DNA of 64,000 bases, from NCBI RefSeq assembly GCF_003032475.1, contig NZ_CP028369.1:62001-126000 (forward strand), written 5' to 3'. The position numbers and the translations under genes are program-made. The DNA comes from Streptomyces sp. P3 (GTDB taxonomy: Bacteria > Actinomycetota > Actinomycetes > Streptomycetales > Streptomycetaceae). The notes beneath the pieces are model-generated. The model made no database searches and was not told the origin of the DNA. It saw only the letters and a program-made list of their open reading frames with translations. Within the stretch, counting starts at the first letter, position 1, and each line of letters begins with the position of its first letter. This document shows, one piece after another, positions 53,373 to 60,921 of this stretch.

Positions 53373-54005
53373 TCAGACGCCCGCGCCCAGCACCGCGTTG
53401 ATCTGCTGGGGGTCGCCGCAGCAGATCAGCAGGGCACCGGCCCGGGTACGGGCCAGCGGCAGCGCAGCGGTCACCGCGTCGGCGCCGCCGTTGACGGCGA
53501 CCACGACCACCGGACGCACCGCCGCACGGCCCGCGACGGCGGCGTCCGCGTAGAAGACGTCGTCGCCTGCGTCGTGCTGGGCCCAGTAGGGCGCTTCACC
53601 GAAGGAAAGCTCGTGGGCGGCCCACGGGTGCTGCTCGCCGGTGGTGATCACCAGCACGTCCCCCGGGGCGCGGCCCGACTCCAGGAGGAGGTCCACGGCC
53701 TCCTCGGCGGCGTCCAGCGCGCCCTCGGCCGAGGCCGGGATCAACTGGACCTGCGGAGCCGCCGCAGCAGGCGCGGCGGCCGGGGAAGCCGGGGCCGACG
53801 GCCCGGGCTTGACTGCCCCGTCACGCGGCGCTCGCTGCGCCGGCGGCGTGGGCCGGAAGGGTCCGGGACGACCGGGACGCGACGGAGCCGCGGGACGGGG
53901 TCCGGGTACAGGTCGAGGGGTCGGCGCGGTGCGGCCGCTGGCCGGAGTCGCGCGGGGACCCTGGGCACTCTCGTGAATCTGAGGCTCCTCGGGAATGAGA
54001 GGCAT
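53373..54005 (-). CDS. Conserved hypothetical protein upstream-neighbour of rnhB
   Basis: A 210-residue protein. The first 85 residues are disordered and rich in Pro, Ala and Arg (PTPRPVPGPRPAAPSRPGRP). The rest (about 86-210) appears folded: AAEEAVDLLLESGRAPGDVL, VITTGEQHPWAAHELSFGEA, VFYADAAVAGRAAVRPVVVV, ALLICCGDPQQINAVLGAGV. The alternation of hydrophobic strands with helices resembles a P-loop-less alpha/beta fold. I do not recognise the family, and no catalytic motif is visible. It lies 68 bp after the rnhB stop on the same strand, so co-transcription is possible. The ribosome binding site before ATG 54005 is poor. Confidence 0.72.
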   Translation of the reverse strand: MPLIPEEPQIHESAQGPRATPASGRTAPTPRPVPGPRPAAPSRPGRPGPFRPTPPAQRAPRDGAVKPGPSAPASPAAAPAAAAPQVQLIPASAEGALDAAEEAVDLLLESGRAPGDVLVITTGEQHPWAAHELSFGEAPYWAQHDAGDDVFYADAAVAGRAAVRPVVVVAVNGGADAVTAALPLARTRAGALLICCGDPQQINAVLGAGV

Positions 54006-54073
54006 GAGCTGTTATTTATCAAACGTTGGCACGACACGCGCCAGCGGGTGGCACATCAGTGCGGCCGGAGCCG

Positions 54074-54775
54074 TCAGAAGTCGAAGCCGAGCTGGCCTTC
54101 GATCTCCGGAGCGTTTCCGTTCGTCGAGCTGCGGGCCTTCTTGAGGTGCCGCCACTGGGGCAGCGCATCAAGATACGCCCACGACAACCGGTGGTACGGG
54201 GTGGGGCCCCGCTCCTCCAGTGCGGCCTTGTGCACGGGCGACGGATAGCCGGCGTTGTCCGCAAAGCCGAAGTCTGCATGGTCGATGCCCAGTTCTGCCA
54301 TCATTTTGTCGCGCTGAACCTTCGCGATCACCGAGGCCGCCGCAACCGCCACGCACGACTGATCACCCTTGATCACCGTGCGGACCTGCCACGGAGCGCC
54401 GAGATAGTCGTGCTTCCCGTCGAGGATCACCGCGTCCGGCCGGACCGGGAGGGCGTCCAGCGCGCGTACCGCGGCGAGCCGTAGCGCGGCGGTCATCCCG
54501 AGATCGTCGATCTCCTCCGGAGAGGCGTGCCCGAGGGCGTACGACGTCACCCAGTCGAGCAGCACCGCGGAGAGCGCGGTGCGTCGCCTGAGGGTGAGCA
54601 GCTTGGAGTCGGTGAGGCCTGCGGGGGGTCGGCGCAGACCGGTGACCGCCGCGCATACGGTGACGGGGCCGGCCCACGCACCGCGGCCCACCTCGTCGAC
54701 ACCGGCAATGATCTTCGCTCCGGTCGTGGCGCGAAGGGAGCGCTCGACGGTGTGGGTAGGTGGTTCGTACGGCAT
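54074..54775 (-). CDS. rnhB: Ribonuclease HII
   Basis: A 233-residue RNase HII that removes ribonucleotides from DNA and RNA-DNA hybrids. The active-site motif is [15 protein letters not shown] (residues 24-38, with the catalytic Asp-Glu pair), followed by DSK in [21 protein letters not shown], and [20 protein letters not shown]. The C-terminal [17 protein letters not shown] is as in actinobacterial enzymes. Length and order match the family. AAGGGCGCC precedes ATG 54775. Confidence 0.96.
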   Translation of the reverse strand: MPYEPPTHTVERSLRATTGAKIIAGVDEVGRGAWAGPVTVCAAVTGLRRPPAGLTDSKLLTLRRRTALSAVLLDWVTSYALGHASPEEIDDLGMTAALRLAAVRALDALPVRPDAVILDGKHDYLGAPWQVRTVIKGDQSCVAVAAASVIAKVQRDKMMAELGIDHADFGFADNAGYPSPVHKAALEERGPTPYHRLSWAYLDALPQWRHLKKARSSTNGNAPEIEGQLGFDF

Positions 54776-54880
54776 GGCGCCCTTAGGTTACGCCGACCGG
54801 ATCCCGGAGCGACACCCCGGTCGGTCACGGCCGTAGCGGGGCTGCGGCACGGCCCGATTCCGGCGTGGCCGGAACGCCTC

Positions 54881-55504
54881 TCAGGACGCCTCCGGTCGCA
54901 GCAGCGGCAGCATGAGCTGGTCGATCATCTCGTCGAGATCACGGTCGCTCCATTCGCACGCGCACATCTTGGAGCGGTACATCATGACGGCCGGGATGAC
55001 GTCGAAGACGTAGCCGTTCGCCGCGTCGGCACGCACCTCCCCCCTCTCGATTCCCCGACTGATCACCTTGCGCAGGAGACCGAGGGTTGGCTCCACCACG
55101 CCCTCGAGGATCAGGGCCTGGAAGCGTCCCGCCTGAGCTGGATCACATTCGTGAATCACCGAGCGCAAGGCGAAACCCGGGCGGGAATACATCGCGTCCC
55201 GCGCGGTGCGGCACAACGCCACCAGATCCGCCCGCACACTGCCCAGATCCGGAGCATCGTCGAATGCGGGCAGTCCGGCCCGCAGGGCGTCGGCTACGAG
55301 GTCCTCCTTGGACGGCCAGCGCCGGTAGACGGCTGCTTTGCCGGTCTGGGCGCCGGCCGCGACGCCCTCCATCGTGAGGCCGTTCCAGCCGACCGTGCCC
55401 AACTGATCGAGCGCGGCATCGAGAATCGCGCGTTCGAGCACGGCGCCGCGCCGGCGGGGGGAGGCAGCCTGAGCGGGGGCGGCCGTCCAGCGCGAAGTAA
55501 CCAT
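54881..55504 (-). CDS. TetR-family repressor, divergent from an MFS efflux gene
   Basis: A 207-residue TetR regulator. The N-terminal DNA-binding domain (about 20-68) reads AILDAALDQLGTVGWNGLTM, EGVAAGAQTGKAAVYRRWPS and KEDLVADAL. The C-terminal ligand-binding part ends LDEMIDQLMLPLLRPEAS. It faces an MFS exporter gene across a 235-bp gap containing two perfect 20-bp palindromes, the classic repressor/efflux-pump arrangement. It most likely represses both genes until an effluxed compound binds it. ATG 55504 is proposed. Confidence 0.92.
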   Translation of the reverse strand: MVTSRWTAAPAQAASPRRRGAVLERAILDAALDQLGTVGWNGLTMEGVAAGAQTGKAAVYRRWPSKEDLVADALRAGLPAFDDAPDLGSVRADLVALCRTARDAMYSRPGFALRSVIHECDPAQAGRFQALILEGVVEPTLGLLRKVISRGIERGEVRADAANGYVFDVIPAVMMYRSKMCACEWSDRDLDEMIDQLMLPLLRPEAS

Positions 55505-55648
55505 CTGACTGTCTCCAGCGACCAGTAGGAGCGGGGATTGCGGGTGCAGTGGGGATTGCAGGTGCAGCGGGGAAAGGGGTGGGGCTCGGCCGGGCAGGCG
55601 AGGCTCCGTGTGCTCGCGGCGGGGGACACGCCCTGGGGCGACGCCGCG

Positions 55649-55668
55649 AGTGAACGCTTGCGTTCACT
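55649..55668. promoter_or_regulatory. TetR operator 1
   Basis: Perfect palindrome AGTGAACGC-TT-GCGTTCACT. It is identical in both half-sites to operator 2, with centres 48 bp apart. It lies in the tetR/MFS divergent gap, nearer to tetR. Confidence 0.88.
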
Positions 55669-55696
55669 ACTGAGGACTCACTACCGTTGACGCGCC

Positions 55697-55716
55697 AGTG
55701 AACGCCAGCGTTCACT
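55697..55716. promoter_or_regulatory. TetR operator 2
   Basis: Perfect palindrome AGTGAACGC-CA-GCGTTCACT, with the same half-sites as operator 1. It ends 23 bp before the MFS start codon, where bound repressor would cover the promoter or transcription start. Confidence 0.88.
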
Positions 55717-55739
55717 AACGCTCTTGTGGGGGACCCATA

Positions 55740-57287
55740 GTGACGACCTCTCAGTTGATCCAGAAACGGAAACCAGGTGCGGCCCGCCGGGCGGGACATC
55801 CCGGCATCGCGCTCACCGTCATCGCGGCCTGCCAACTCATGGTGGTCCTCGACGCGACGATTGTGAACATCGCACTCCCGCACATTCAAGACGCGCTCAA
55901 GTTCAGCACCACCGACCTCACCTGGGTGGTCAGCGCCTACACGCTCACCTTCGGCGGGCTGCTGCTGCTCGGCGCTCGAGCGGGCGACATCCTCGGCCGT
56001 CGTCGCGTCTTCATGGCGGGCATCCTGATCTTCACCTTCGCCTCGCTCCTGGGCGGACTGGCCCAGGAGCCCTGGCAGTTGCTGGCCGCACGGGCCCTGC
56101 AAGGCGTCGGCGGCGCCATCGCGTCGCCCACCTCGCTGGCGCTCATCACCACGACGTTCCCCGAGGGCCCCGAGCGCAACCGGGCCTTCGGTGTCTTCGC
56201 GGCCGTCTCCGCGGGCGGCGGCGCCATCGGACTGCTCGCGGGCGGCATGCTCACCGAGTGGCTCGACTGGCGCTGGGTGCTGTTCGTGAACGTACCCATC
56301 GGGGTACTCATCGCCGTCGTCGCGCCGCTGTACATCAACGAGTCCGAGCGCCATCCCGGTCGCTTCGACATCGCGGGCGCACTGACGTCGACGGCCGGCA
56401 TGGCCTCCCTCGTCTACGCCTTCATCCGCGCGGCCGAGGAAGGCTGGCGGGACGGCCTGACCCTCGGCGCGTTCGCGGCGGCGGCGATCCTGCTGATCGG
56501 CTTCGTGTTCACCGAAAGGCGCGCCAAGGAGCCGATCACCCCGCTGAAGATGTTCGCCGACCGCAACCGCTCCGGCACGTACGTGATCATGCTGAGCCTC
56601 GCCGCCGCCATGTTCGGCATGTTCTTCTACATCGTGCTCTTCGTGCAGAACATATTGGGGTACAGCCCGATCAAGGCCGGTCTCGCGTTCCTGCCGGTCA
56701 CGGTCGCCATCGCGACGGGCGCGGGCCTGTCGCAGCGCTTCCTGCCGGTGCTCGGCCCCAAGCCGTTCATGCTCACCGGTTCCGCTCTGGTGGCGATCGG
56801 GCTCACCTGGCAGGCGTTCATCAGCCCGGACAGCTCCTACGCCGGCGGGATCCTCGGGCCGATCCTGGTCTTCGCCTTCGGCATGGGGCTCAACTTCGTG
56901 ACGGTCACCGTCACGGCGGTCTCCGGCGTCGCCCCGCACGAGGCCGGCGCGGCCTCCGGGCTGCTCAACGCCACGCAACAGGTGGGCGGCTCGCTGGGGT
57001 TGTCCATCCTGACGACCGTCTTCGGGTCCGCGAGCAAGGACGAGGCGGAGAAGCAGCTGCCCCGGTTCCTCGCCGACGGCACCGCGGAGCAGAAGGCGGA
57101 GTTCGCCAAGACGCACCAGTTGCCCGCCCCCTGGGGACACGAGGTGCTCGCCCACGGCATATCGACGGCGTTCGTACCGGCCGCCGCCATGGCCGTGCTC
57201 GCTCTGGTGACGGCATGGTTCGTGATCCGGGTCCGCAAGAGCGACCTGGAAGCGCTGTCCGGTACGGCAGGCCCCGCGGCGGGGTGA
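55740..57287 (+). CDS. MFS multidrug exporter, DHA2 (14-helix, EmrB/QacA-like) family
   Basis: A 515-residue transporter with about 14 predicted helices. Conserved motifs include the D1 motif LDATIVNIALPHIQDAL, motif A GARAGDILGRRRVFMAG, and motif C-like GGAIGLLAGGMLTEWLDWRW. The late helices include VSGVAPHEAGAASGLLNATQ. Such pumps expel drugs, dyes or endogenous antibiotics by proton antiport. GTG 55740 follows GGGGGA. It is controlled in all likelihood by the divergent TetR through the two 20-bp palindromes upstream. No biosynthetic genes adjoin it, so the substrate is unknown. Confidence 0.94.
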   Translation: MTTSQLIQKRKPGAARRAGHPGIALTVIAACQLMVVLDATIVNIALPHIQDALKFSTTDLTWVVSAYTLTFGGLLLLGARAGDILGRRRVFMAGILIFTFASLLGGLAQEPWQLLAARALQGVGGAIASPTSLALITTTFPEGPERNRAFGVFAAVSAGGGAIGLLAGGMLTEWLDWRWVLFVNVPIGVLIAVVAPLYINESERHPGRFDIAGALTSTAGMASLVYAFIRAAEEGWRDGLTLGAFAAAAILLIGFVFTERRAKEPITPLKMFADRNRSGTYVIMLSLAAAMFGMFFYIVLFVQNILGYSPIKAGLAFLPVTVAIATGAGLSQRFLPVLGPKPFMLTGSALVAIGLTWQAFISPDSSYAGGILGPILVFAFGMGLNFVTVTVTAVSGVAPHEAGAASGLLNATQQVGGSLGLSILTTVFGSASKDEAEKQLPRFLADGTAEQKAEFAKTHQLPAPWGHEVLAHGISTAFVPAAAMAVLALVTAWFVIRVRKSDLEALSGTAGPAAG

Positions 57288-57715
57288 CCGTACGGTCGCA
57301 CGGGCCGCCCCGGGAGCGCCACCGCCTGCCGCAGCGCAGCGGCGGTCCTCCCGGAGGCGGCCCTGTCGGCGCCCCCGGGACGTCGACATGATCACGAGCA
57401 GAATCACCACCACCAACCTCATCCCCACCCCCTGGATCACTCCCCGGCCCTGGCACCGGCACCGCATACGTCGCGCCGTGGACCTCGCACATGTCGCGCA
57501 GCGGTATTCGGACAACGCGGGACGGTCACACAGAGTTCCCGTCGACCACATAGAGTCTCCAACGACCGGAGGTCCGCCCTCCGCCGTCACCGGGCGAAGA
57601 CGCGCACAGGTGTCACACGCGGCGAGGCTCACCGGCCGTCTCGCGGTGAGGGGCGTCCGACGTCACCCACCGAGGGGCACCGGACGACTCCCGGTGGCGG
57701 CGGGCCCCCGCGGCG
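57288..57715. other. Intergenic region downstream of the MFS gene
   Basis: A 428-bp gap between convergent genes. A 12-bp palindrome, GACCGTACGGTC, at about 57286-57297 follows the MFS stop. A frame from 57388 (plus strand) begins MITSRITTTNLIP and includes RRAVDLAHVAQRYSD, superficially like actinobacterial leader peptides. It has no ribosome binding site or partner gene, so it is not called. Confidence 0.45.
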
Positions 57716-58636
57716 TCAAGCAGAGGCGGCGGGCAGCCAGTCCGGGAGTTCCTCGACCTGACGCGTCCAGGCGGCCGGCGGCATTCCCGCCTTTCCGCCG
57801 GCCAGGATGCCGCCCACGATGGCGCAGGTCGTGTCCACGTCCCCGCCGACCTGCGCGGTCGTCCAGAACGCCGTCTCGAAGTCGCCGAGGGCGCGGGCGG
57901 CCGACCAGACCGCGAAGGGGACGGTGTCATGAGCCGACGTACGCCGCCCGCAGCCGAGCACGGCCGCGACGGTGGCCGCGACGGTGGCCGCGTCGGCGTA
58001 GTCGAGCATGTCCCGGGCACGCCGCAGCCCGGCGCCGACGGCGCTCTTCGGTACCAGCGCGACGACGCCGTCCAGCAGCGCCTCGGCGCTGGGCGGTCCT
58101 GCGGGTGCGGCGGCCAGCGCGGCGGCCGCGGCGACGGCCATGGCCCCGACCACGGCTTCCCGGTGCTGATGCGTGGGATACGCGGAGATCTCGGCCTGAT
58201 GGGTCGCCTGCTCCGGGTCGTCCGCGTACCAGGCGCCGAGCGGGGCGACGCGCATCGCGGCGCCGTTGCCCCAGGAACCCTGTCCGTTGAACAGGGCGGC
58301 CGACAGCTCCCGCCAGTCCGCGCCCTCCCTGACGAGCCGCAACAGACGGTTGACGGCGGGGCCGTACCCGCGGTCGAAGTCGTGGTGCTCCGCGAAGGAG
58401 CGGGCCAGGGCGTCCTGGTCGATGCGGTGGTGGGCCGCCAGTACGGCCACGACGGAGCACGCCATCTCGGTGTCGTCCGTCCACTGCCACGGCCCGGGCG
58501 GTGGCTCACGACGCTGGAGCAGGGGGAAGTTCACCGGAACGAAGAACTGCGAGCCCAGCGCGTCGCCCACGGCGAGACCGCGCAGACTGGCGAGGGCCCG
58601 GTCGAGGCGGACTGCGGGCGAGGAATCGGCTGTCAT
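57716..58636 (-). CDS. ADP-ribosylglycohydrolase (DraG/ARH family)
   Basis: A 306-residue protein. The magnesium-binding motifs are visible: QWTDDTEMACSVV (WTDDT, near residues 52-56), GSWGNGAAMRVAPLG (GNGAAMR), and VGGDVDTTCAIVGGILAG (GGDxDTxxAxxGxxxG), which together define the family. It removes ADP-ribose from protein or nucleic acid targets. ATG 58636 overlaps the stop of the upstream phosphatase gene by four bases, so the two are co-translated. They may act in one ADP-ribose or nucleotide-salvage step, which is inference. Confidence 0.93.
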   Translation of the reverse strand: MTADSSPAVRLDRALASLRGLAVGDALGSQFFVPVNFPLLQRREPPPGPWQWTDDTEMACSVVAVLAAHHRIDQDALARSFAEHHDFDRGYGPAVNRLLRLVREGADWRELSAALFNGQGSWGNGAAMRVAPLGAWYADDPEQATHQAEISAYPTHQHREAVVGAMAVAAAAALAAAPAGPPSAEALLDGVVALVPKSAVGAGLRRARDMLDYADAATVAATVAAVLGCGRRTSAHDTVPFAVWSAARALGDFETAFWTTAQVGGDVDTTCAIVGGILAGGKAGMPPAAWTRQVEELPDWLPAASA

Positions 58637-59310
58637 CTCTCTGCCACTCTATCTCCGGTGATCCCGTACGGCTCCGGCTCCCGCCAGCGGTTGAACGGCC
58701 GGTCGAGGGTGTACTTGCCGTCGTCGCCGAGAACGAGCATCCGCATCTCGGCGTTCCCGGGATTGGCGAGCGACTCGAAGTCGGCGACCGTCCAGTGGAA
58801 CCAGCGCATGCAGAACAGCCGCATCGCCAGCCCGTGGGTCACGAGAAGCACGTTCGGCGGGTGGTCCGGGGCCTCGAAGCTGCGGAACAGGCTCTCCAGG
58901 AAGCCGCCCACCCGGTCGTACACGTCAGCTCCGCTCTCCCCCTGCGCGAACCGGTAGAAGAAGTGTCCGTAGGCGTCCCGGTAGGTCTTCTGCAACTGGA
59001 CGTCGTCGCGGTCCTGCCAGTTCCCCCAGTCCTGCTCGCGCAGCCGGGGCTCCTCCCGTACGCGTATGAGCCCGGGGTCGAGGTGGAAGGCCCGGAGGGT
59101 CTCGTGCGTACGCCGGTAGGGGGAGACGTACACGCTGACCCGCTCGCGGCCGAATACCTCCCGCAGGTGCTTTCCCGTCTCCTCCGCCTGCCGGCGGCCC
59201 TGCTCCGTCAGGCCCAGGGCATGATCGGGTTCTCGCTCGTAGACGGTGTCATCAACATTGCCCGTCGACTCGCCGTGCCGGACAAGGACGATGCGCCGTG
59301 GTCGTGCCAT
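58633..59310 (-). CDS. Histidine phosphatase (phosphoglycerate mutase-like)
   Basis: A 225-residue phosphatase with the catalytic LVRHGEST motif (RHG, His near residue 12), VYVSPYRRTHETL with the conserved Arg, and the second His in LLVTHGLAMRLF. It lacks the longer insertions of true cofactor-dependent phosphoglycerate mutase. The substrate is unknown. Its stop overlaps the ADP-ribosylglycohydrolase start (ATGA), which implies related functions. ATG 59310 gives the family N-terminus MARPRRIVLVRHG. Confidence 0.93.
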   Translation of the reverse strand: MARPRRIVLVRHGESTGNVDDTVYEREPDHALGLTEQGRRQAEETGKHLREVFGRERVSVYVSPYRRTHETLRAFHLDPGLIRVREEPRLREQDWGNWQDRDDVQLQKTYRDAYGHFFYRFAQGESGADVYDRVGGFLESLFRSFEAPDHPPNVLLVTHGLAMRLFCMRWFHWTVADFESLANPGNAEMRMLVLGDDGKYTLDRPFNRWREPEPYGITGDRVAER

Positions 59311-59434
59311 GCCAAGACCCTAGATCGACCGACGCCCGATCGAGCACTCGGGCGGCCTCCATACGGCGTAGGTCACACCGTCCCGCACCGGAAGAACGCC
59401 TGGCGGCCCGCCTTCCGCTCCCCCGACTGCGCTG

Positions 59435-60040
59435 TCAGACCGTCCAGGCCGACTCGAGTTCGACGATGTCGCCGGTGAGGGAGGCTATGTCCGCCTCCGT
59501 CTGGGCACGGAGGGCGAGCCGTTCCACCCGCTCGGTGCGGTATTTGCCGTGTTCGGCCTGCGAGCGCCACATCGACAGCACCAGGAACTCGTGGCCGGGC
59601 GCCTCGGCGAACATGCCCCGGATCATGCCGGGCGAGCCGGCCATGGCCGGATTCCAGACCTTCTCCTGCATCAGGGTGAAGTGCTCGGCGCGTTCCTCGT
59701 GAACCCGGCACAGGGCCACCCGCACCACGTCGGAGTCGGTGAAGCGGGGCTCGAAGCCGGTCTTCACGTCGAAGCGGTAGTCGAACAGCCGCGCCTGGGC
59801 GTCCTTGAACGTGCCCGCCTGGGCGGTCGCCAGCCGGTCGTGGGAGCGGGCCATGAAGGAGTCGTAGAAGGCGCGGCTCTCCCAGAAGGCGAAGACATGC
59901 GCGACGGAGGGCCGTGCCCTGCTCCAGCCCCCGCCCTGTCCCCTGAATCCCGGCTCCCCCAGAAGCCCCGCCCACTTTCGCTGTCCCCGTTCGAAACCGC
60001 GGCGGTCCACCACGGTGCAGCGAATCCACTTGACCAGCAC
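59435..60040 (-). CDS. DUF4937 (YdbC-like) domain protein
   Basis: A 201-residue protein with two ferredoxin-like alpha/beta modules. The first contains KWIRCTVVDRRGFERGQRKW and AHVFAFWESRAFYDSFMARS. The second, DSDVVRVALCRVHEERAEHF, then ..LVLSMWRSQAEHGKY, resembles dimeric ABM-type barrels. The function is unknown. GTG 60040 (VLVKWIRCTVV) is the likely start, since homologues begin at this motif; the ribosome binding site is weak. It is divergent from the TerD-like gene. Confidence 0.8.
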   Translation of the reverse strand: MLVKWIRCTVVDRRGFERGQRKWAGLLGEPGFRGQGGGWSRARPSVAHVFAFWESRAFYDSFMARSHDRLATAQAGTFKDAQARLFDYRFDVKTGFEPRFTDSDVVRVALCRVHEERAEHFTLMQEKVWNPAMAGSPGMIRGMFAEAPGHEFLVLSMWRSQAEHGKYRTERVERLALRAQTEADIASLTGDIVELESAWTV

Positions 60041-60199
60041 CGCGCCATGGTAAGGCCAGAGGGCGTGGCGTTGGTCACGCTCGGAGAGACAGCGGGCCTG
60101 CGACGGCGCACGCCGCGTGGCAGGATGGACAACCGGCCCTGACGGTCGAGCAGTTCGGGGTGACGGCAGACAGCCGGGGAAACGGGGAGGGGAAGTCCG

Positions 60200-60733
60200 G
60201 TGAGCGGACTCAACAAAGGCATCCGCAAGATCGAGATGTCGCTCAAGTGGGACCCGAGCCCGGCAGGCAGGCCGGCCACCGACCTGGACATCGTGGCCGC
60301 GACGTATCTGACGAGCGACCCGCAGGGCGAGCCGGCCTTCGTGGTGCACTTCGACAGCCGCTCCCCCGACGGCACGATCTATCTCAACCGGGACAGCAAG
60401 GACGGCAAGGGCTTCGGCTGGGACGAGGTCATGACGCTGGAACTCGACCGTCTGGACGCGCGGTACGCGCGCGTGGTCATCGGCGTCGTCATCCAGCAGA
60501 TCCAGGAGCACCGGACGTTCGCCAGCGTGCTGAACCCGGCCTTCCGGATAAGGGAGGGCTACACCGTCCTGGACGAGAACGACTTCGGCGACGTCCTCGG
60601 CGCGACGGCGGCCACGGTCGCGGAGTTCGTCCGGGAGACGTCCGACAGCTGGTCGTTCCACTCGGGCGTCCAGGGCTTCGAGGACGACCCGTCGACGTTC
60701 ACCCGGATCATGGGCCGGATGCGGCGCTCCTGA
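60200..60733 (+). CDS. TerD-family stress protein
   Basis: A 177-residue TerD-like protein (tellurite-resistance/calcium-binding family). Family features include MSLKWDPSPAGRPATDLDIV, a beta-rich core with FDSRSPDGTIYLNRDSKDGK (acidic positions that in relatives bind calcium), and EHRTFASVLNPAFRI. It stands alone rather than in a ter cluster. Members are linked to stress tolerance and development in Streptomyces; a specific role is not evident. GTG 60200 follows GGAGGGGA. The 188 bp after it (60734-60921) show no further gene. Confidence 0.88.
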   Translation: MSGLNKGIRKIEMSLKWDPSPAGRPATDLDIVAATYLTSDPQGEPAFVVHFDSRSPDGTIYLNRDSKDGKGFGWDEVMTLELDRLDARYARVVIGVVIQQIQEHRTFASVLNPAFRIREGYTVLDENDFGDVLGATAATVAEFVRETSDSWSFHSGVQGFEDDPSTFTRIMGRMRRS

Positions 60734-60921
60734 CCGCCGCCGGGCTCCGCCCGTCCACGGAAGCCTCCCGTGAGCGAATCCTCCCGTACCCGGAGCCCGG
60801 GAGCCGAAGTCTGCCGGGCACCGGCTCCACCGCCCGGGCACGAAGACGCCGAGGGCGGCGGAGCTGGACATCGACTCCACCGCCCTGACGAGCCGGATCA
60901 AGTCCAGCGGACGTCCGTACG

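Noticed and set aside
57388..57600. Possible small peptide starting MITSRITTTNL with an RRAVDLAHVAQR segment, resembling actinobacterial leader peptides
   Set aside because: No ribosome binding site, no cysteine run, and no downstream same-strand gene for it to control.
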